A stretch of DNA of 27,013 nt. Origin: Ferroglobus sp964463865 (GTDB taxonomy: Archaea > Halobacteriota > Archaeoglobi > Archaeoglobales > Archaeoglobaceae). Under the pieces are notes generated by a model that made no database searches, was not told the origin of the DNA, and worked only from the letters and a program-made list of their open reading frames with translations. Every line of letters begins with the position of its first letter. The stretch's first letter is position 1. Below are positions 1 to 8,456 of the stretch, one piece after another. Both the position numbers and the translations under genes were made by a program. Location: assembly GCA_964463865.1 (NCBI GenBank), contig CAYXDX010000016.1, forward strand, positions 1 to 27,013, written 5' to 3'.

Positions 1-70
1 GAATCAGTTTAGAAAAACTTAAATAATTATTCATTATTATATTTTATTAAATTCGGCTGGAGGTGGATGA

Positions 71-1369
71 ATGAAGAAGATTTACCCGCTCTTAGCAGTT
101 TTGCTTCTGGCGATCTCACTTGCCGGTTGCCAGCAGGAGAAACCTCAGGAAAAGCCTGCTGAGAAGACCGTCGAAACATTGTATTTTGGTGCGCCGATAA
201 GCCTGAGCGGAAAGTTCTCCAAGGAGGGGCAGATGTCCCTGTGGGGTATGCAGGTAGCCATTAAATGGCTAAACGAAAAGCATGGGGGCATTAAAGTCGG
301 AGACAAAGTTTACAAAGTCGAATTGAAGTATTACGACGACGAGTCAAACAAAGAGACGGTTATCAGCCTCGTCGAAAGGCTGGCCAAGGTCGACAACGTC
401 AAGTTCATACTCGCACCCTACAGCTCCGGGTTGACGCTCGCTGCCGCGCCGGTGGCGGAAAAATACGGCGTTTTGATGAACAGCCACGGTGGTGCGAGTG
501 ACTACATATTCGAGCAGGGATACCACTACATAGTCCAGACGTTAAGTCCGGCAAGCAAATACCAGACTGGTTTCCTCGACATGATTAAGAAGATTGACCC
601 GAACGCTAAGAAGCTCGCGCTCGTTTACGAGGACACGGAGTTCTCGAGAGCGGTGTTCAAAGCCGCTAAGGAATACGCCAAGAAGCTTGGCTTTGAAATC
701 GTTTACGAGAAGACGTATCCGAAAGGAACGACCGACTTATCTCCGATTCTTAACGAGCTCAAGAACTACCAGCCGGACATACTCATCGGCGGTGGCCACT
801 TCGCCGACGGCCAACTGCTCGTCAGCCAGATGGCAGACCTCAACGTGAACGTCAAGGCCGTTTCGATCCTCGTCGCACCGACTTTGCCGCAGTTCTACGA
901 AGCTCTCGGAACGAAGGCCGAAGGGATATTCGCGCCAGCTCAGTGGGAGGTCGGAGTGAAGTATAGTCCGGAAGTTGCAAAGAAGCTCGGAATTGACTGG
1001 TTCGGACCCACGCAGGAAGAGTTCCTCCAGATGTTCAAAGAAATTTCCGGTAGCGACGAGCCTCCAAGCTATCACGCTGCAGAGGCAGCGGCAGCGGTTC
1101 TTGCCTACGCCTACGCTATAGAGAAGGCGCAAAGCCTCGATCCGAAGAAGGTCAGAGAAGCTATGAACGACATCGAGTTCATGTGCGTCTACGGAGTCTG
1201 GAAGATCGATCCCGAGACCGGAAAGCAGGTCGGACACGACATGGTCATAATACAGTGGCAGGGTGGAAAGAAAGTCATCGTCTGGCCTCCGGAGGCTGCT
1301 AACGCCGAGCCATACTATCCGATGCCGACATGGGAAGAGAAAGAGCAGGGCAAACTCGCGGAGCGATAA
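71..1369 (+). CDS. livK: ABC transporter substrate-binding lipoprotein, branched-chain amino acid (HAAT) type
   Basis: This is a 432-residue extracytoplasmic ligand-binding protein of the Leu/Ile/Val-binding (periplasmic-binding fold type I) family. Residues 1-20 form a lipoprotein signal: a KK start, a hydrophobic stretch, and a lipobox ending LAGC with the modified cysteine at position 20. A low-complexity linker rich in Gln, Lys, Glu and Pro follows. The mature part opens with a strand ending in GAPISLSGKF, typical of the family's first ligand-binding loop. The start is supported by GGAGGTG five bases upstream. The permease and ATPase genes follow on the same strand. Family membership is clear. 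The ligand is not: this family also carries aromatic and other organic acids. Confidence 0.93.
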   Translation: MKKIYPLLAVLLLAISLAGCQQEKPQEKPAEKTVETLYFGAPISLSGKFSKEGQMSLWGMQVAIKWLNEKHGGIKVGDKVYKVELKYYDDESNKETVISLVERLAKVDNVKFILAPYSSGLTLAAAPVAEKYGVLMNSHGGASDYIFEQGYHYIVQTLSPASKYQTGFLDMIKKIDPNAKKLALVYEDTEFSRAVFKAAKEYAKKLGFEIVYEKTYPKGTTDLSPILNELKNYQPDILIGGGHFADGQLLVSQMADLNVNVKAVSILVAPTLPQFYEALGTKAEGIFAPAQWEVGVKYSPEVAKKLGIDWFGPTQEEFLQMFKEISGSDEPPSYHAAEAAAAVLAYAYAIEKAQSLDPKKVREAMNDIEFMCVYGVWKIDPETGKQVGHDMVIIQWQGGKKVIVWPPEAANAEPYYPMPTWEEKEQGKLAER

Positions 1370-1406
1370 CCCTCCATTTTTTACACCTTTTCTTGGGTGA
1401 CTGAGA

Positions 1407-2303
1407 ATGGTGTTAGTGGAGAATCTGCTCTCCAACTTACTCTACGGTCTTTTGCTCGGAAGTATTTACGGCATCGCCACGATGGGTTTGAGCATAATAT
1501 TCGGCGTTCTTAGGATAGTCAACGTCGGACACGGAGCGTTCGTGATGCTCGGCGCCTTTATAACCTTCTGGCTGTTCGCACTTTATGGAATTGTTCCGCC
1601 CGCAGCCGTATTTTTTGCGGCGTTCGTCGGAGCCGCTTTGGGATTTTTGATGTTTTATTCTGCGATAAGGCGATTGATTGATGCTCCCGAGCTTTCCACA
1701 CTTCTCGCAACTTTTGGTTTCGGTTTGTTCGTCGAAGAGTTTGCAAAGTTCCTCTGGGGTCCGGAATACTACGGTTACAGCTGGAACGTTGGCAGCTTAA
1801 ACATGGGCTTCACAACAATACCGTTCACGAAGATTTTGGCAGCGTTGCTATCCTTGGTTCTGGCCGTGACGGTTTACGCGTTCATAAAGAAGACGAAGTT
1901 CGGAATGGCGATAAGAGCGGTCGTCGAGGACAAAGAGGGGGCGCTCGCCTGCGGAATAAACGTCGATAGAATTTACGCTCTGAGCTTTTCGCTCGGAATC
2001 GCGCTTACCGTCGTCGGCGGAGTCCTCGTCGCGACGTTCACGCCGGTCGGAATAAACGTTTACATGGGCGGAGATTATACGCTGAAAGCTTTCGTCATCG
2101 CAGTCCTCGGAGGTTTAACGTCTCCAATAGGATCATTCTACGCGGGCATCCTTTTCGGACTTTTCGAGAACGGATCCTACACGTTGCTCGGGTTGATCCC
2201 GGGAATCGAGCCTTTCGCGATGACGAGGTTTATAGCCTTCGCGTTTCTCCTCCTGATTCTACTCGTAAGACCGACGGGGATAATAAGGGGTGAAGAGCTT
2301 TGA
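1407..2303 (+). CDS. livH: HAAT ABC transporter permease, LivH type
   Basis: This 298-residue integral membrane protein has about eight hydrophobic segments and is one of the two transmembrane subunits of the transporter. The early GHGAFVMLGAF stretch, the cytoplasmic loop beginning VEDKEGALACGINVDR that should contact the ATPases, and the late RPTGIIRG end are typical of LivH. ATG 1407 is preceded by GGGTGA at 1395-1400 with six bases spacing. The 37-base gap after livK has a T-rich run (1378-1394) that could reduce readthrough, which would fit a higher need for the binding protein. The gene overlaps livM by four bases. Confidence 0.93.
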   Translation: MVLVENLLSNLLYGLLLGSIYGIATMGLSIIFGVLRIVNVGHGAFVMLGAFITFWLFALYGIVPPAAVFFAAFVGAALGFLMFYSAIRRLIDAPELSTLLATFGFGLFVEEFAKFLWGPEYYGYSWNVGSLNMGFTTIPFTKILAALLSLVLAVTVYAFIKKTKFGMAIRAVVEDKEGALACGINVDRIYALSFSLGIALTVVGGVLVATFTPVGINVYMGGDYTLKAFVIAVLGGLTSPIGSFYAGILFGLFENGSYTLLGLIPGIEPFAMTRFIAFAFLLLILLVRPTGIIRGEEL

Positions 2304-3280
2304 AGTCGCTGGTTCAGTTGATTCCCACAGCGATTTTTCTTGCCGTGCTTTTCTTAATAGCTTCGACCGTCGAGGGAACTTGGCAGCTCGTTGCTTTGAT
2401 TGTCTTTTACATGGCGCTCGGACAGGCGTTCAACATATTCCTCGGACTTACCGGATACGTCGACTTCGGCTACGTCGCCTTTCTCGGACTCGGAGCGTAT
2501 GGGATGGCGCTGGCGATAAAGAACTTCGCGAGTTATGGCCTAATTTCCGTTGCCATCGGCATCCTCCTCGGAATGATTTTCGCGGCAATTTTATCCTTAG
2601 TGGTCGGAGCTGTCGCTTTAAGGCTTAGAGGAGCTTACTTCGCGATCGCTACGATAGGCGTCAACGAGGGCTTCAGATACTTCGTCGAAGGAACGAGGAT
2701 GTGGGGAGGATCGGAAGGAATCGTGCTTTCCGGACTCATGAGGAAGACGTTCGGCCCGGAGACTACGAACTACCTGTCCACGTATTTCTCCGACGTGGCG
2801 ATGTTTCTGGTCGTGTTCGTCTCAGCTCTAATTACTTCGATATACCTCAGAAGCAAAATAGGATACGCCCTCCTGGCTATGAGGGAAGATGAAGATGCTG
2901 CGAAGGTCATGGGGATCAACGTGACGAAATACAAAATAATGGCGTTCGTTACGAGCGCCACGATGGCAGGAGTTATCGGAGCGATCGCCTGGGCGCTGAA
3001 GCAGACCTACGTCTTCCCCGAAGATGTGTTCAACATAACTTACACTGTAGAAGCAATAGTCATCGTGATGCTCGGTGGAGCGGGAACTCTGCTCGGACCG
3101 ATGGTTGGCGGAGCTCTCTACGCTCTGCTGAAATACTACTTAAACATCATTTTCCCGGGCCTCCAGCTGCTGATACTCGCCCCCATACTCGTAGCGGTAG
3201 TTGTTATCTTTCCGGAAGGCTTGATCGGACACGTTAAGGAGAAGGTGAAGGGGACGAAGCTCGAAGTTTTCGTGAGGTGA
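2300..3280 (+). CDS. livM: HAAT ABC transporter permease, LivM type
   Basis: This 326-residue protein is the second transmembrane subunit. It has about nine to ten hydrophobic segments, the LivM hallmark LTGYVDFGYVAFLGLGAYG near residues 49-67, and a cytoplasmic coupling loop starting MREDEDAAKVMGINVTKY. The start is TTG at 2300, overlapping the livH stop codon (TGA 2301-2303), with GGGGTGA at 2287-2293 as ribosome binding site. The overlap implies translational coupling with livH. The C-terminal tail is short, basic and cytoplasmic. Confidence 0.93.
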   Translation: MKSLVQLIPTAIFLAVLFLIASTVEGTWQLVALIVFYMALGQAFNIFLGLTGYVDFGYVAFLGLGAYGMALAIKNFASYGLISVAIGILLGMIFAAILSLVVGAVALRLRGAYFAIATIGVNEGFRYFVEGTRMWGGSEGIVLSGLMRKTFGPETTNYLSTYFSDVAMFLVVFVSALITSIYLRSKIGYALLAMREDEDAAKVMGINVTKYKIMAFVTSATMAGVIGAIAWALKQTYVFPEDVFNITYTVEAIVIVMLGGAGTLLGPMVGGALYALLKYYLNIIFPGLQLLILAPILVAVVVIFPEGLIGHVKEKVKGTKLEVFVR

Positions 3281-3284
3281 TTTC

Positions 3285-4013
3285 ATGCTTCTCGTCGTCG
3301 AGAACTTGAAGAAGAGCTTCGGTGGAATTAAGGCCGTTGACGGAGTTTCGTTCGAAGTCGAAAGAGGGGAAGCTGTCGGAATAGTTGGGCCGAACGGCAG
3401 CGGAAAAACGACGCTGTACAACCTGATAAGCGGCGTATACACACCGGACGAGGGCAGAATTCTTTTCGAGGGTAAAGACATAACGAGCCTGCCACCCTAT
3501 AAGAGGGCCGAGCTCGGAATAGCGAGAACGTTTCAGATTCCGAGACCGTTCGGGAGGGCTACAGTGCTCGAAAACGTGGCGATAGGAGCAATGTTCGGTA
3601 AGGAGAAATTCGAGGTAGACGAGGCTTTCGAGGTGGCGGAGCAATACCTGAACCTCGTCGGAATAGACAAGCTGAAAAACAAGGAAGCGAGACTCTTGAC
3701 CCCCCTTGAAAAGAGGTTGATGGAGCTCGCGAGGGCTCTCGCGATGAAACCCAAACTACTGCTTCTTGACGAAGTTATGGCGGGAATGAATCCGGTGGAC
3801 GTCGACAGGATAATAGACATTCTGAACAGGATAAGAGAAGAGGAAGAAGTCTCGGTTATATCCATGGTCGAACATCTAATGCAAGCGATCGTGAAGTTCG
3901 CGGAAAGGCTGATAGTCATGCACCAGGGAAGGAAGCTCGTTGAGGGCGAGACGAAGGAGGTTCTCAACCACCCGAAGGTCGTGGAGGTCTACCTCGGAAA
4001 GAAGGTGGTCTAA
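3285..4013 (+). CDS. livG: HAAT ABC transporter ATP-binding protein, LivG type
   Basis: This 242-residue ATPase subunit has Walker A GPNGSGKT at 35-42, the Q-loop in ARTFQIPRPF, and Walker B ending LLLLDE at 163. A switch histidine lies in SMVEHLM, and the C-terminal VYLGKKVV is a LivG trait. The ABC signature is unusual: the place of LSGGQ is taken by LTPLEKR at 138-144, and Walker B is followed by VMAGMNP rather than PSAGL. From memory, a LivG subgroup has a similar LTxxxRKR / DEVMAGLNP pattern, so this is probably a functional variant. The ATG start has GAGGTGA upstream, overlapping the livM stop. Confidence 0.92.
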   Translation: MLLVVENLKKSFGGIKAVDGVSFEVERGEAVGIVGPNGSGKTTLYNLISGVYTPDEGRILFEGKDITSLPPYKRAELGIARTFQIPRPFGRATVLENVAIGAMFGKEKFEVDEAFEVAEQYLNLVGIDKLKNKEARLLTPLEKRLMELARALAMKPKLLLLDEVMAGMNPVDVDRIIDILNRIREEEEVSVISMVEHLMQAIVKFAERLIVMHQGRKLVEGETKEVLNHPKVVEVYLGKKVV

Positions 4014-4715
4014 TTGCTCGAAGTAAGAGGTTTGGAGAGCGGTTACGGAGAGATGCAGGTTCTCTGGGGAGTTGACCTGAAAGTCGAAAAAGGTTCCATA
4101 ACTGTCGTTCTCGGAGCTAACGGCGTGGGCAAGAGCACGACGTTGAAGACAATTTTCGGAATAGTAAAGCCCTGGAAGGGAGAAGTGCTGTTCGACGGCG
4201 AAGACGTAACGAACCTGAAACCGCACGAGAAAGTCGAAAGAGGGATGGCATACGTGCCAGAAGGTAGACACATCTTCCCGGCCATGACCGTCGAAGAGAA
4301 CCTGAGGCTCGGCGCTTACATCAAAAGAGCTGAAAAAAGGTTCGATGAAAGGCTGGAGTTCGTTTTCGAGTTGTTTCCGATACTTAAAGAGAGAAGGAGA
4401 CAGAAGGCTGGGACGTTAAGCGGAGGGGAGCAACAGATGTTAACGATCGCGAGAGCGCTGATGTCGGATCCGAAGATGATTATGATGGACGAACCGAGCC
4501 AAGGACTCGCGCCGAAGGTCGTGACGGAGCTGTTCGAAGTAATAGAGGAGCTGAAGAAGGACGGCATGACGGTTCTGCTCGTAGAACAAAACGTCTACGC
4601 CTCCCTCGAGATAGCAGACTACATCTACGTAATGAGCGAGGGCAGAGTCGTCGCTGAAGGTAGAAAAGACGAAATGAGCGAAGAAGAAATAAAGAAGGCG
4701 TACGTGGGGATTTAG
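4014..4715 (+). CDS. livF: HAAT ABC transporter ATP-binding protein, LivF type
   Basis: This 233-residue partner ATPase of LivG has Walker A GANGVGKST at 34-42, a standard signature LSGGEQQ at 135-141, Walker B MIMMDE ending at 160, and the LivF phrase EPSQGLAP. The start is TTG at 4014, directly after the livG stop, with a moderate ribosome binding site (AAGGTGG). This is the last gene of the five-gene transporter operon. The run of T at 4722-4728 just downstream is a plausible archaeal terminator. Confidence 0.93.
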   Translation: MLEVRGLESGYGEMQVLWGVDLKVEKGSITVVLGANGVGKSTTLKTIFGIVKPWKGEVLFDGEDVTNLKPHEKVERGMAYVPEGRHIFPAMTVEENLRLGAYIKRAEKRFDERLEFVFELFPILKERRRQKAGTLSGGEQQMLTIARALMSDPKMIMMDEPSQGLAPKVVTELFEVIEELKKDGMTVLLVEQNVYASLEIADYIYVMSEGRVVAEGRKDEMSEEEIKKAYVGI

Positions 4716-4717
4716 AA

Positions 4718-4732
4718 AAAGGTTTTTTACAG
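4718..4732 (+). terminator. T-rich terminator candidate after livF
   Basis: An AAAAAGG stretch followed by TTTTTT lies between the livF stop and the DHH gene. Archaeal RNA polymerase stops at short T runs without a strong hairpin. The call rests on the T run and position only. Confidence 0.4.
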
Positions 4733-4751
4733 GACGAGAGTTCGCTCTAAC

Positions 4752-6056
4752 ATGTTGGAAATGCTCAGAATGGAGTTCAACAAGGCTAAAGACATGCTTC
4801 AACGTCACGAATTCGTCAAAATTTACGCTCACTATGACGCTGACGGAATTTCCGGAGCTGCGATAGTCTCCACGGCTTTGATGAGGATTGGCAAGAAAAT
4901 TCACGTTTCGTTTCTGAAAGGTCTGAACGAGGGTGTCGAGCACGACGGAGGACTCGCGCTTTTCGTGGACATGGGTAGCGGGTATCCCGACGTTATATCC
5001 TCGATAGAAGAGGACGTGATAATAGTCGACCACCACTTTCCCGTCGGAAGGATAGAAAAAGAAAACGTTGCACACATAAACCCGCACCTCGCAGGAATAG
5101 ACGGGTCTTTCGAAATGTCTGCAAGCGCCACCGCCTACTTCTTCGCCGAAGAGCTCGGAAACAACTACGACTTAACGGCCTTGGCGTTGGTGGGGATAAT
5201 AGGCGACAAACAAAAGCTGAGAGGCGGTAACCTCGAGGTCGTGAAGAGAGGTATCGAAAGGGGATACGTGGAGAGAAGAGAAGGTCTAAGACTGATTTCC
5301 GGAAAAGTCAGGGACGTTCTGACGTATTCCACCGAGCCGTTCTTAAATTTCTACGGAAACGAGGATGAGCTCGAAAAGTTTCTTGAGGAGGTGGGAGTGG
5401 ACGGAGAAAAAGAGGTCGACGAATTGACGAGAGAAGAAGAGAGCAGACTCGCGAACGGAATTGCCATAAGGTTGCTGAAAATGAACTGCTACCCGGGAGT
5501 TTTCGAAGACATCGCCGGGAGCAAGTTCTACCTCAAAAACGAGCTGATAAAGAATGCGACGATGCTGAGCGAAGTCGTCAACTCCTGCGGAAGGAAGTCT
5601 GCCAATTCGATAGGCTTCGCCATCTGCATGAGAGACGTAAACTACCTGGAAAAGGCGTTGGAAATCTGGAGAGACTACCAGACCGAGTTGCTCGAAGAAC
5701 TTAAGAAGAGAGTCCACGAAGTCAAGGAAAGTTTTTGCATGAGATACATAGTGATGGAGGACGCCCCAACGACTGGACCAATCGCCTCGATCCTCTCGCG
5801 ATACGTCTACTCCGACAAACCTCTGATAGCCGTGAACATTAAGAAAGACGGGAAAGTGAAAGTTTCCGCGAGGTCCAACGAAAGACTTGCCGAGACTCTC
5901 GACTTGGGAGAGGTCATGAGGAAAGCTGCAGAAAAAGTCGGAGGTAGAGGCGGAGGTCACAGCGTGGCGGCTGGAGCTAACATAACTGCAGATAAAGTCG
6001 AAGAATTTCTGAAGGAGGTTGACATGCTGTGCTGTTCAGCCTTGAAATCGAGTTAG
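4752..6056 (+). CDS. DHH/DHHA1-family phosphoesterase, archaeal RecJ-like (GAN type)
   Basis: This 434-residue protein belongs to the DHH superfamily, which includes single-strand nucleases (RecJ, archaeal GAN) and oligonucleotide phosphodiesterases. The metal-binding motifs are visible in order: HYDADG at 27-32, VDMGSG at 72-77 and VDHHFP at 92-97. Near the C-terminus GGRGGGHSVAAGA is the DHHA1 substrate-binding motif. The length fits archaeal RecJ-like proteins. It overlaps the next gene, KEOPS pcc1, by 28 bases, an arrangement I recall from other Euryarchaeota. The substrate (DNA, RNA or nanoRNA) cannot be decided from the sequence. The ATG at 4752 lacks a strong ribosome binding site, and other ATGs lie at codons 4 and 7, so the exact start is uncertain. 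Confidence 0.85.
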   Translation: MLEMLRMEFNKAKDMLQRHEFVKIYAHYDADGISGAAIVSTALMRIGKKIHVSFLKGLNEGVEHDGGLALFVDMGSGYPDVISSIEEDVIIVDHHFPVGRIEKENVAHINPHLAGIDGSFEMSASATAYFFAEELGNNYDLTALALVGIIGDKQKLRGGNLEVVKRGIERGYVERREGLRLISGKVRDVLTYSTEPFLNFYGNEDELEKFLEEVGVDGEKEVDELTREEESRLANGIAIRLLKMNCYPGVFEDIAGSKFYLKNELIKNATMLSEVVNSCGRKSANSIGFAICMRDVNYLEKALEIWRDYQTELLEELKKRVHEVKESFCMRYIVMEDAPTTGPIASILSRYVYSDKPLIAVNIKKDGKVKVSARSNERLAETLDLGEVMRKAAEKVGGRGGGHSVAAGANITADKVEEFLKEVDMLCCSALKSS

Positions 6057-6268
6057 ACCTGAAGGACTCTAAGGTCGTATACGAAGCTTTGAAACCCGAC
6101 GATGTGGACTGGGCAAAAGCTACCTACCGCGAAGGAAGGCTCGTGATAAGGATAGAAACGAACAAGATCGGTGCTGTAATAAACGCGTTCGAGGACTTTA
6201 TGATGAACGTCAAAGCTGCTGTCTCCTCTCTCGAAAGTCTTTCATCCGCTCTTCAGCGAGAGAAATAA
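6029..6268 (+). CDS. pcc1: KEOPS complex subunit Pcc1
   Basis: This 79-residue protein matches the Pcc1 fold: an N-terminal strand (LFSLEIELDL), a helix with the conserved VYEALKPDD segment, two strands, and a long C-terminal helix. Pcc1 is the dimerising subunit of KEOPS, which makes the t6A modification at position 37 of ANN-decoding tRNAs. The start is GTG at 6029, nine bases after GGAGGT at 6014-6019. The nearby ATG at 6024 belongs to the upstream DHH frame. The gene overlaps the DHH gene by 28 bases upstream and the convergent ribL by 59 bases downstream. Confidence 0.85.
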   Translation: MLFSLEIELDLKDSKVVYEALKPDDVDWAKATYREGRLVIRIETNKIGAVINAFEDFMMNVKAAVSSLESLSSALQREK

Positions 6269-6668
6269 TCCTTTCGACTATTTTCGCCGAACTACAGAGT
6301 TCGCAGTCGAGCTTCTCCCTTATCCTCACGACTTCCGCTTTTATGCCTCTCTTTTCGAGCTCCCTCTTCAGCCACTCCTCGTCGAAGTGCTGGTCGTATC
6401 CGAGAACTATCACGTCCGGCTTTATCTCCTCTATCGGCTTGAATATGTCCTCTTCGTCTCCAAGTATCGCTTCGTCAACAGGCTTTAGAGCCTCTACGAC
6501 TCTTCTCCTCTGTTCTTCCGGAATGAACGGTTTGGGCTTGTGCCTGACGTTCTTTTCCCTCGCGACGATAACGATCAGGTAATCTCCGAGCTTCTTGGCC
6601 TCCTCAAGAAACTTCACGTGTCCCGGGTGTATTATGTCGAACGTGCCGGTCGCAACGACTTTTTTCAT
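6210..6668 (-). CDS. ribL: FAD synthase RibL (cytidylyltransferase-like family)
   Basis: This 152-residue nucleotidyltransferase would transfer AMP from ATP to FMN to make FAD. The nucleotide-binding motif GTFDIIHPGH includes HPGH at residues 14-17, and a late SSAKIVERI stretch stands where ISSTxI sits in relatives. The two cysteines just before it (DCELCSS) match the conserved pair of archaeal RibL, which separates it from glycerol-3-phosphate cytidylyltransferase. The ATG at 6668 has no Shine-Dalgarno sequence. A TTTTATT element lies about 25 bases upstream, which suggests a leaderless transcript. The last 59 bases overlap pcc1 on the other strand. Confidence 0.85.
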   Translation of the reverse strand: MKKVVATGTFDIIHPGHVKFLEEAKKLGDYLIVIVAREKNVRHKPKPFIPEEQRRRVVEALKPVDEAILGDEEDIFKPIEEIKPDVIVLGYDQHFDEEWLKRELEKRGIKAEVVRIREKLDCELCSSAKIVERIISLAEERMKDFRERRQQL

Positions 6669-6731
6669 CGAGGTTCGTAAACCTGGCGGAATAAAACTGT
6701 TGTTATCGCGACAAAAAATAAATGTTGGAAC

Positions 6732-8348
6732 TTACGCACCCTGCGAAAACATTTCTTTGAGCGACCTCTTGTTTATCTTCCCGACGCTCGTCTTCGGAAT
6801 TTCGTCGACGAAAACGACCTTATCGGGAATTGCCCACTTCGTTATTTTACCCTCTTCGACGAACTTCATCAAGTGCTGCTTTATGTCCTCCTCTGTAACC
6901 TTACCTCTGAACTCCGGTTTCAGCACCACTACCGCAAGAGGTCTCTCAACCCACTTCTCGTCCGGCACACCTATCACGGCCACTTCGAGCACTGCCGGGT
7001 GCAGGCTTATCAGACTCTCGAGTGTCAGTGACGATATCCACTCTCCCCCGCTCTTTATGACGTCCTTTATTCTGTCGACGATGTTCACGTATCCGTGCTC
7101 GTCGACCACAGCTATGTCTCCGGTGTGTAGCCAGCCACCCTCCCACAGCTCCTTAGTTTTTTCGGGATCTTTGAGATACTCCGGAGTGAGCCACGGCGCT
7201 CTGACCACGATCTCTCCCATCTCCCTCTCGTTCGCTTCCACGTCCTTCCAGTCCTCCTTTACGACCCTCAGGTAAACGAACGGGATCGGGAAGCCAGTCT
7301 TCACGTAGTAGTCCACTTTCTTTTCTTCGTCCAGATCCATGAGTTCGGGCTTTATCTTCGAAATCGTTAAGACTGGACACGTTTCAGACATTCCGTATCC
7401 GGATGTTATCTTTATGCCCTTCTCGATCGCCTTGAGGGCGAGGCCTTTGGGAAGTTTTGAACCGCCGATTACGACCTTCCAGCCGTCGAGCCTTTCGTCC
7501 TCTTTCAGAGCTGCGAGAACCATGTTGAGTATCGTCGGCACGCAGTGGCTTAGCGTAACTCCTTCTTTTTTCACGAGCTCGATTATCTTCCTCGGCTCGT
7601 ACCTTCCGGGGTAAACCTGCTTGACTCCGAGCAACGTAGCTACGTAGGGAATTCCCCAGGCGTGAACGTGAAACATCGGTGTAAGAGGCATGTATACGTC
7701 GTTAGACCTGAAAGTCACCCAGTTGTCTTCGTAAGCAGAGAACTCAATTGTAACAGCCAGCGTATGGAGAACGAGCTGTCTGTGGGTGAAGTATACTCCC
7801 TTCGGTCTGCCAGTCGTTCCGGTCGTGTATCCGAGAGTTGCCACGGTCTTTTCGTCGAGGTCCGGGAAGTCGTAGTGCTTGCTCTCGTTCTTCAGCATTT
7901 CTTCGTATTCTATGTCCGTAAGATCGGTCTCCGGCATTTCGTCGTCGGTGAGAATCACGTATTCCCTGACCGTGTCAAGTTTGTCCTTTATTCTCTCGAT
8001 TATCGGCAGGAACTCCTTGTTGACGAGGACTATTTCGTCTTCCGCGTGCTTCATCGTGTATAGAATGTCCTCGGGGCTCAGCCTGACGTTGACGTTGTGC
8101 AAAACGGCACCCATCATCGGAATCGCGAAGTAGCACTCAAGGTAGCGGTGACTGTCCCAGTCCAAAACAGCAACTTTCGTCCCTCTTTTTACCCCAAGAC
8201 TTTCCAAAGCGTTCGCGAGTTTGTGGACTCTCTCGTAGAGGTCTCTGTAAGTAAACCTCTTCAGGTCTCTGTAAACGATCTCCTGCTTCGGAGCCCACCT
8301 AACTCCGTGTTCAAGTATGTGCTTCAAAATGAGCTGGTATTCGAACAT
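6732..8348 (-). CDS. AMP-forming fatty-acid-type acyl-CoA ligase
   Basis: This is an ANL-superfamily adenylating enzyme (carboxylic acid + ATP + CoA to acyl-CoA). From ATG 8348 it is 538 residues. The phosphate-binding loop reads YTTGTTGRPKGV. The A5 region is SGYGMSETCP, followed by GGWLHTGDIAVVDEHGY and the hinge DRIKDVIKSGGEWIS. The catalytic lysine lies in KTSVGKINKR near the end. The GEWISS form resembles AlkK-like medium-chain ligases. A longer reading frame reaches 8414, but a TATA-like element at 8381-8388 lies inside that extension, and a G-rich GGGTGGTG precedes 8348, so I prefer the shorter start. The substrate is unproven. Confidence 0.88.
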   Translation of the reverse strand: MFEYQLILKHILEHGVRWAPKQEIVYRDLKRFTYRDLYERVHKLANALESLGVKRGTKVAVLDWDSHRYLECYFAIPMMGAVLHNVNVRLSPEDILYTMKHAEDEIVLVNKEFLPIIERIKDKLDTVREYVILTDDEMPETDLTDIEYEEMLKNESKHYDFPDLDEKTVATLGYTTGTTGRPKGVYFTHRQLVLHTLAVTIEFSAYEDNWVTFRSNDVYMPLTPMFHVHAWGIPYVATLLGVKQVYPGRYEPRKIIELVKKEGVTLSHCVPTILNMVLAALKEDERLDGWKVVIGGSKLPKGLALKAIEKGIKITSGYGMSETCPVLTISKIKPELMDLDEEKKVDYYVKTGFPIPFVYLRVVKEDWKDVEANEREMGEIVVRAPWLTPEYLKDPEKTKELWEGGWLHTGDIAVVDEHGYVNIVDRIKDVIKSGGEWISSLTLESLISLHPAVLEVAVIGVPDEKWVERPLAVVVLKPEFRGKVTEEDIKQHLMKFVEEGKITKWAIPDKVVFVDEIPKTSVGKINKRSLKEMFSQGA

Positions 8349-8380
8349 AACACCACCCGCCGAAGGTTCTCCAACTACAG

Positions 8381-8388
8381 TTAAATAC
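8381..8388 (-). promoter_or_regulatory. TATA-box candidate for the acyl-CoA ligase gene
   Basis: On the minus strand this reads GTATTTAA-like, about 40 bases before ATG 8348. Transcription would start near 8358, excluding the alternative start at 8414. This is inferred from spacing only. Confidence 0.4.
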
Positions 8389-8456
8389 CTTCGCGAATTC
8401 TCGCCTATGGTCAATTTTTTATTGGTTCTCGAATTTTTAATTTTCGATGATGATGT

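Noticed and set aside
737..1435. 232-codon open frame antisense to livK
   Set aside because: It lies wholly opposite a clear gene with family motifs, has a Leu/Arg/Ser-rich composition typical of antisense frames, and no family resemblance.
4440..5087. 215-codon antisense frame across the end of livF and the start of the DHH gene
   Set aside because: It spans two real genes in opposite orientation and has unusual Phe/Tyr/Val-rich composition. Stop-poor antisense frames are expected from this codon usage.
8349..8414. 22-residue N-terminal extension of the first acyl-CoA ligase
   Set aside because: It includes a probable TATA element and is not typical of the family. ATG 8348 gives a standard start.
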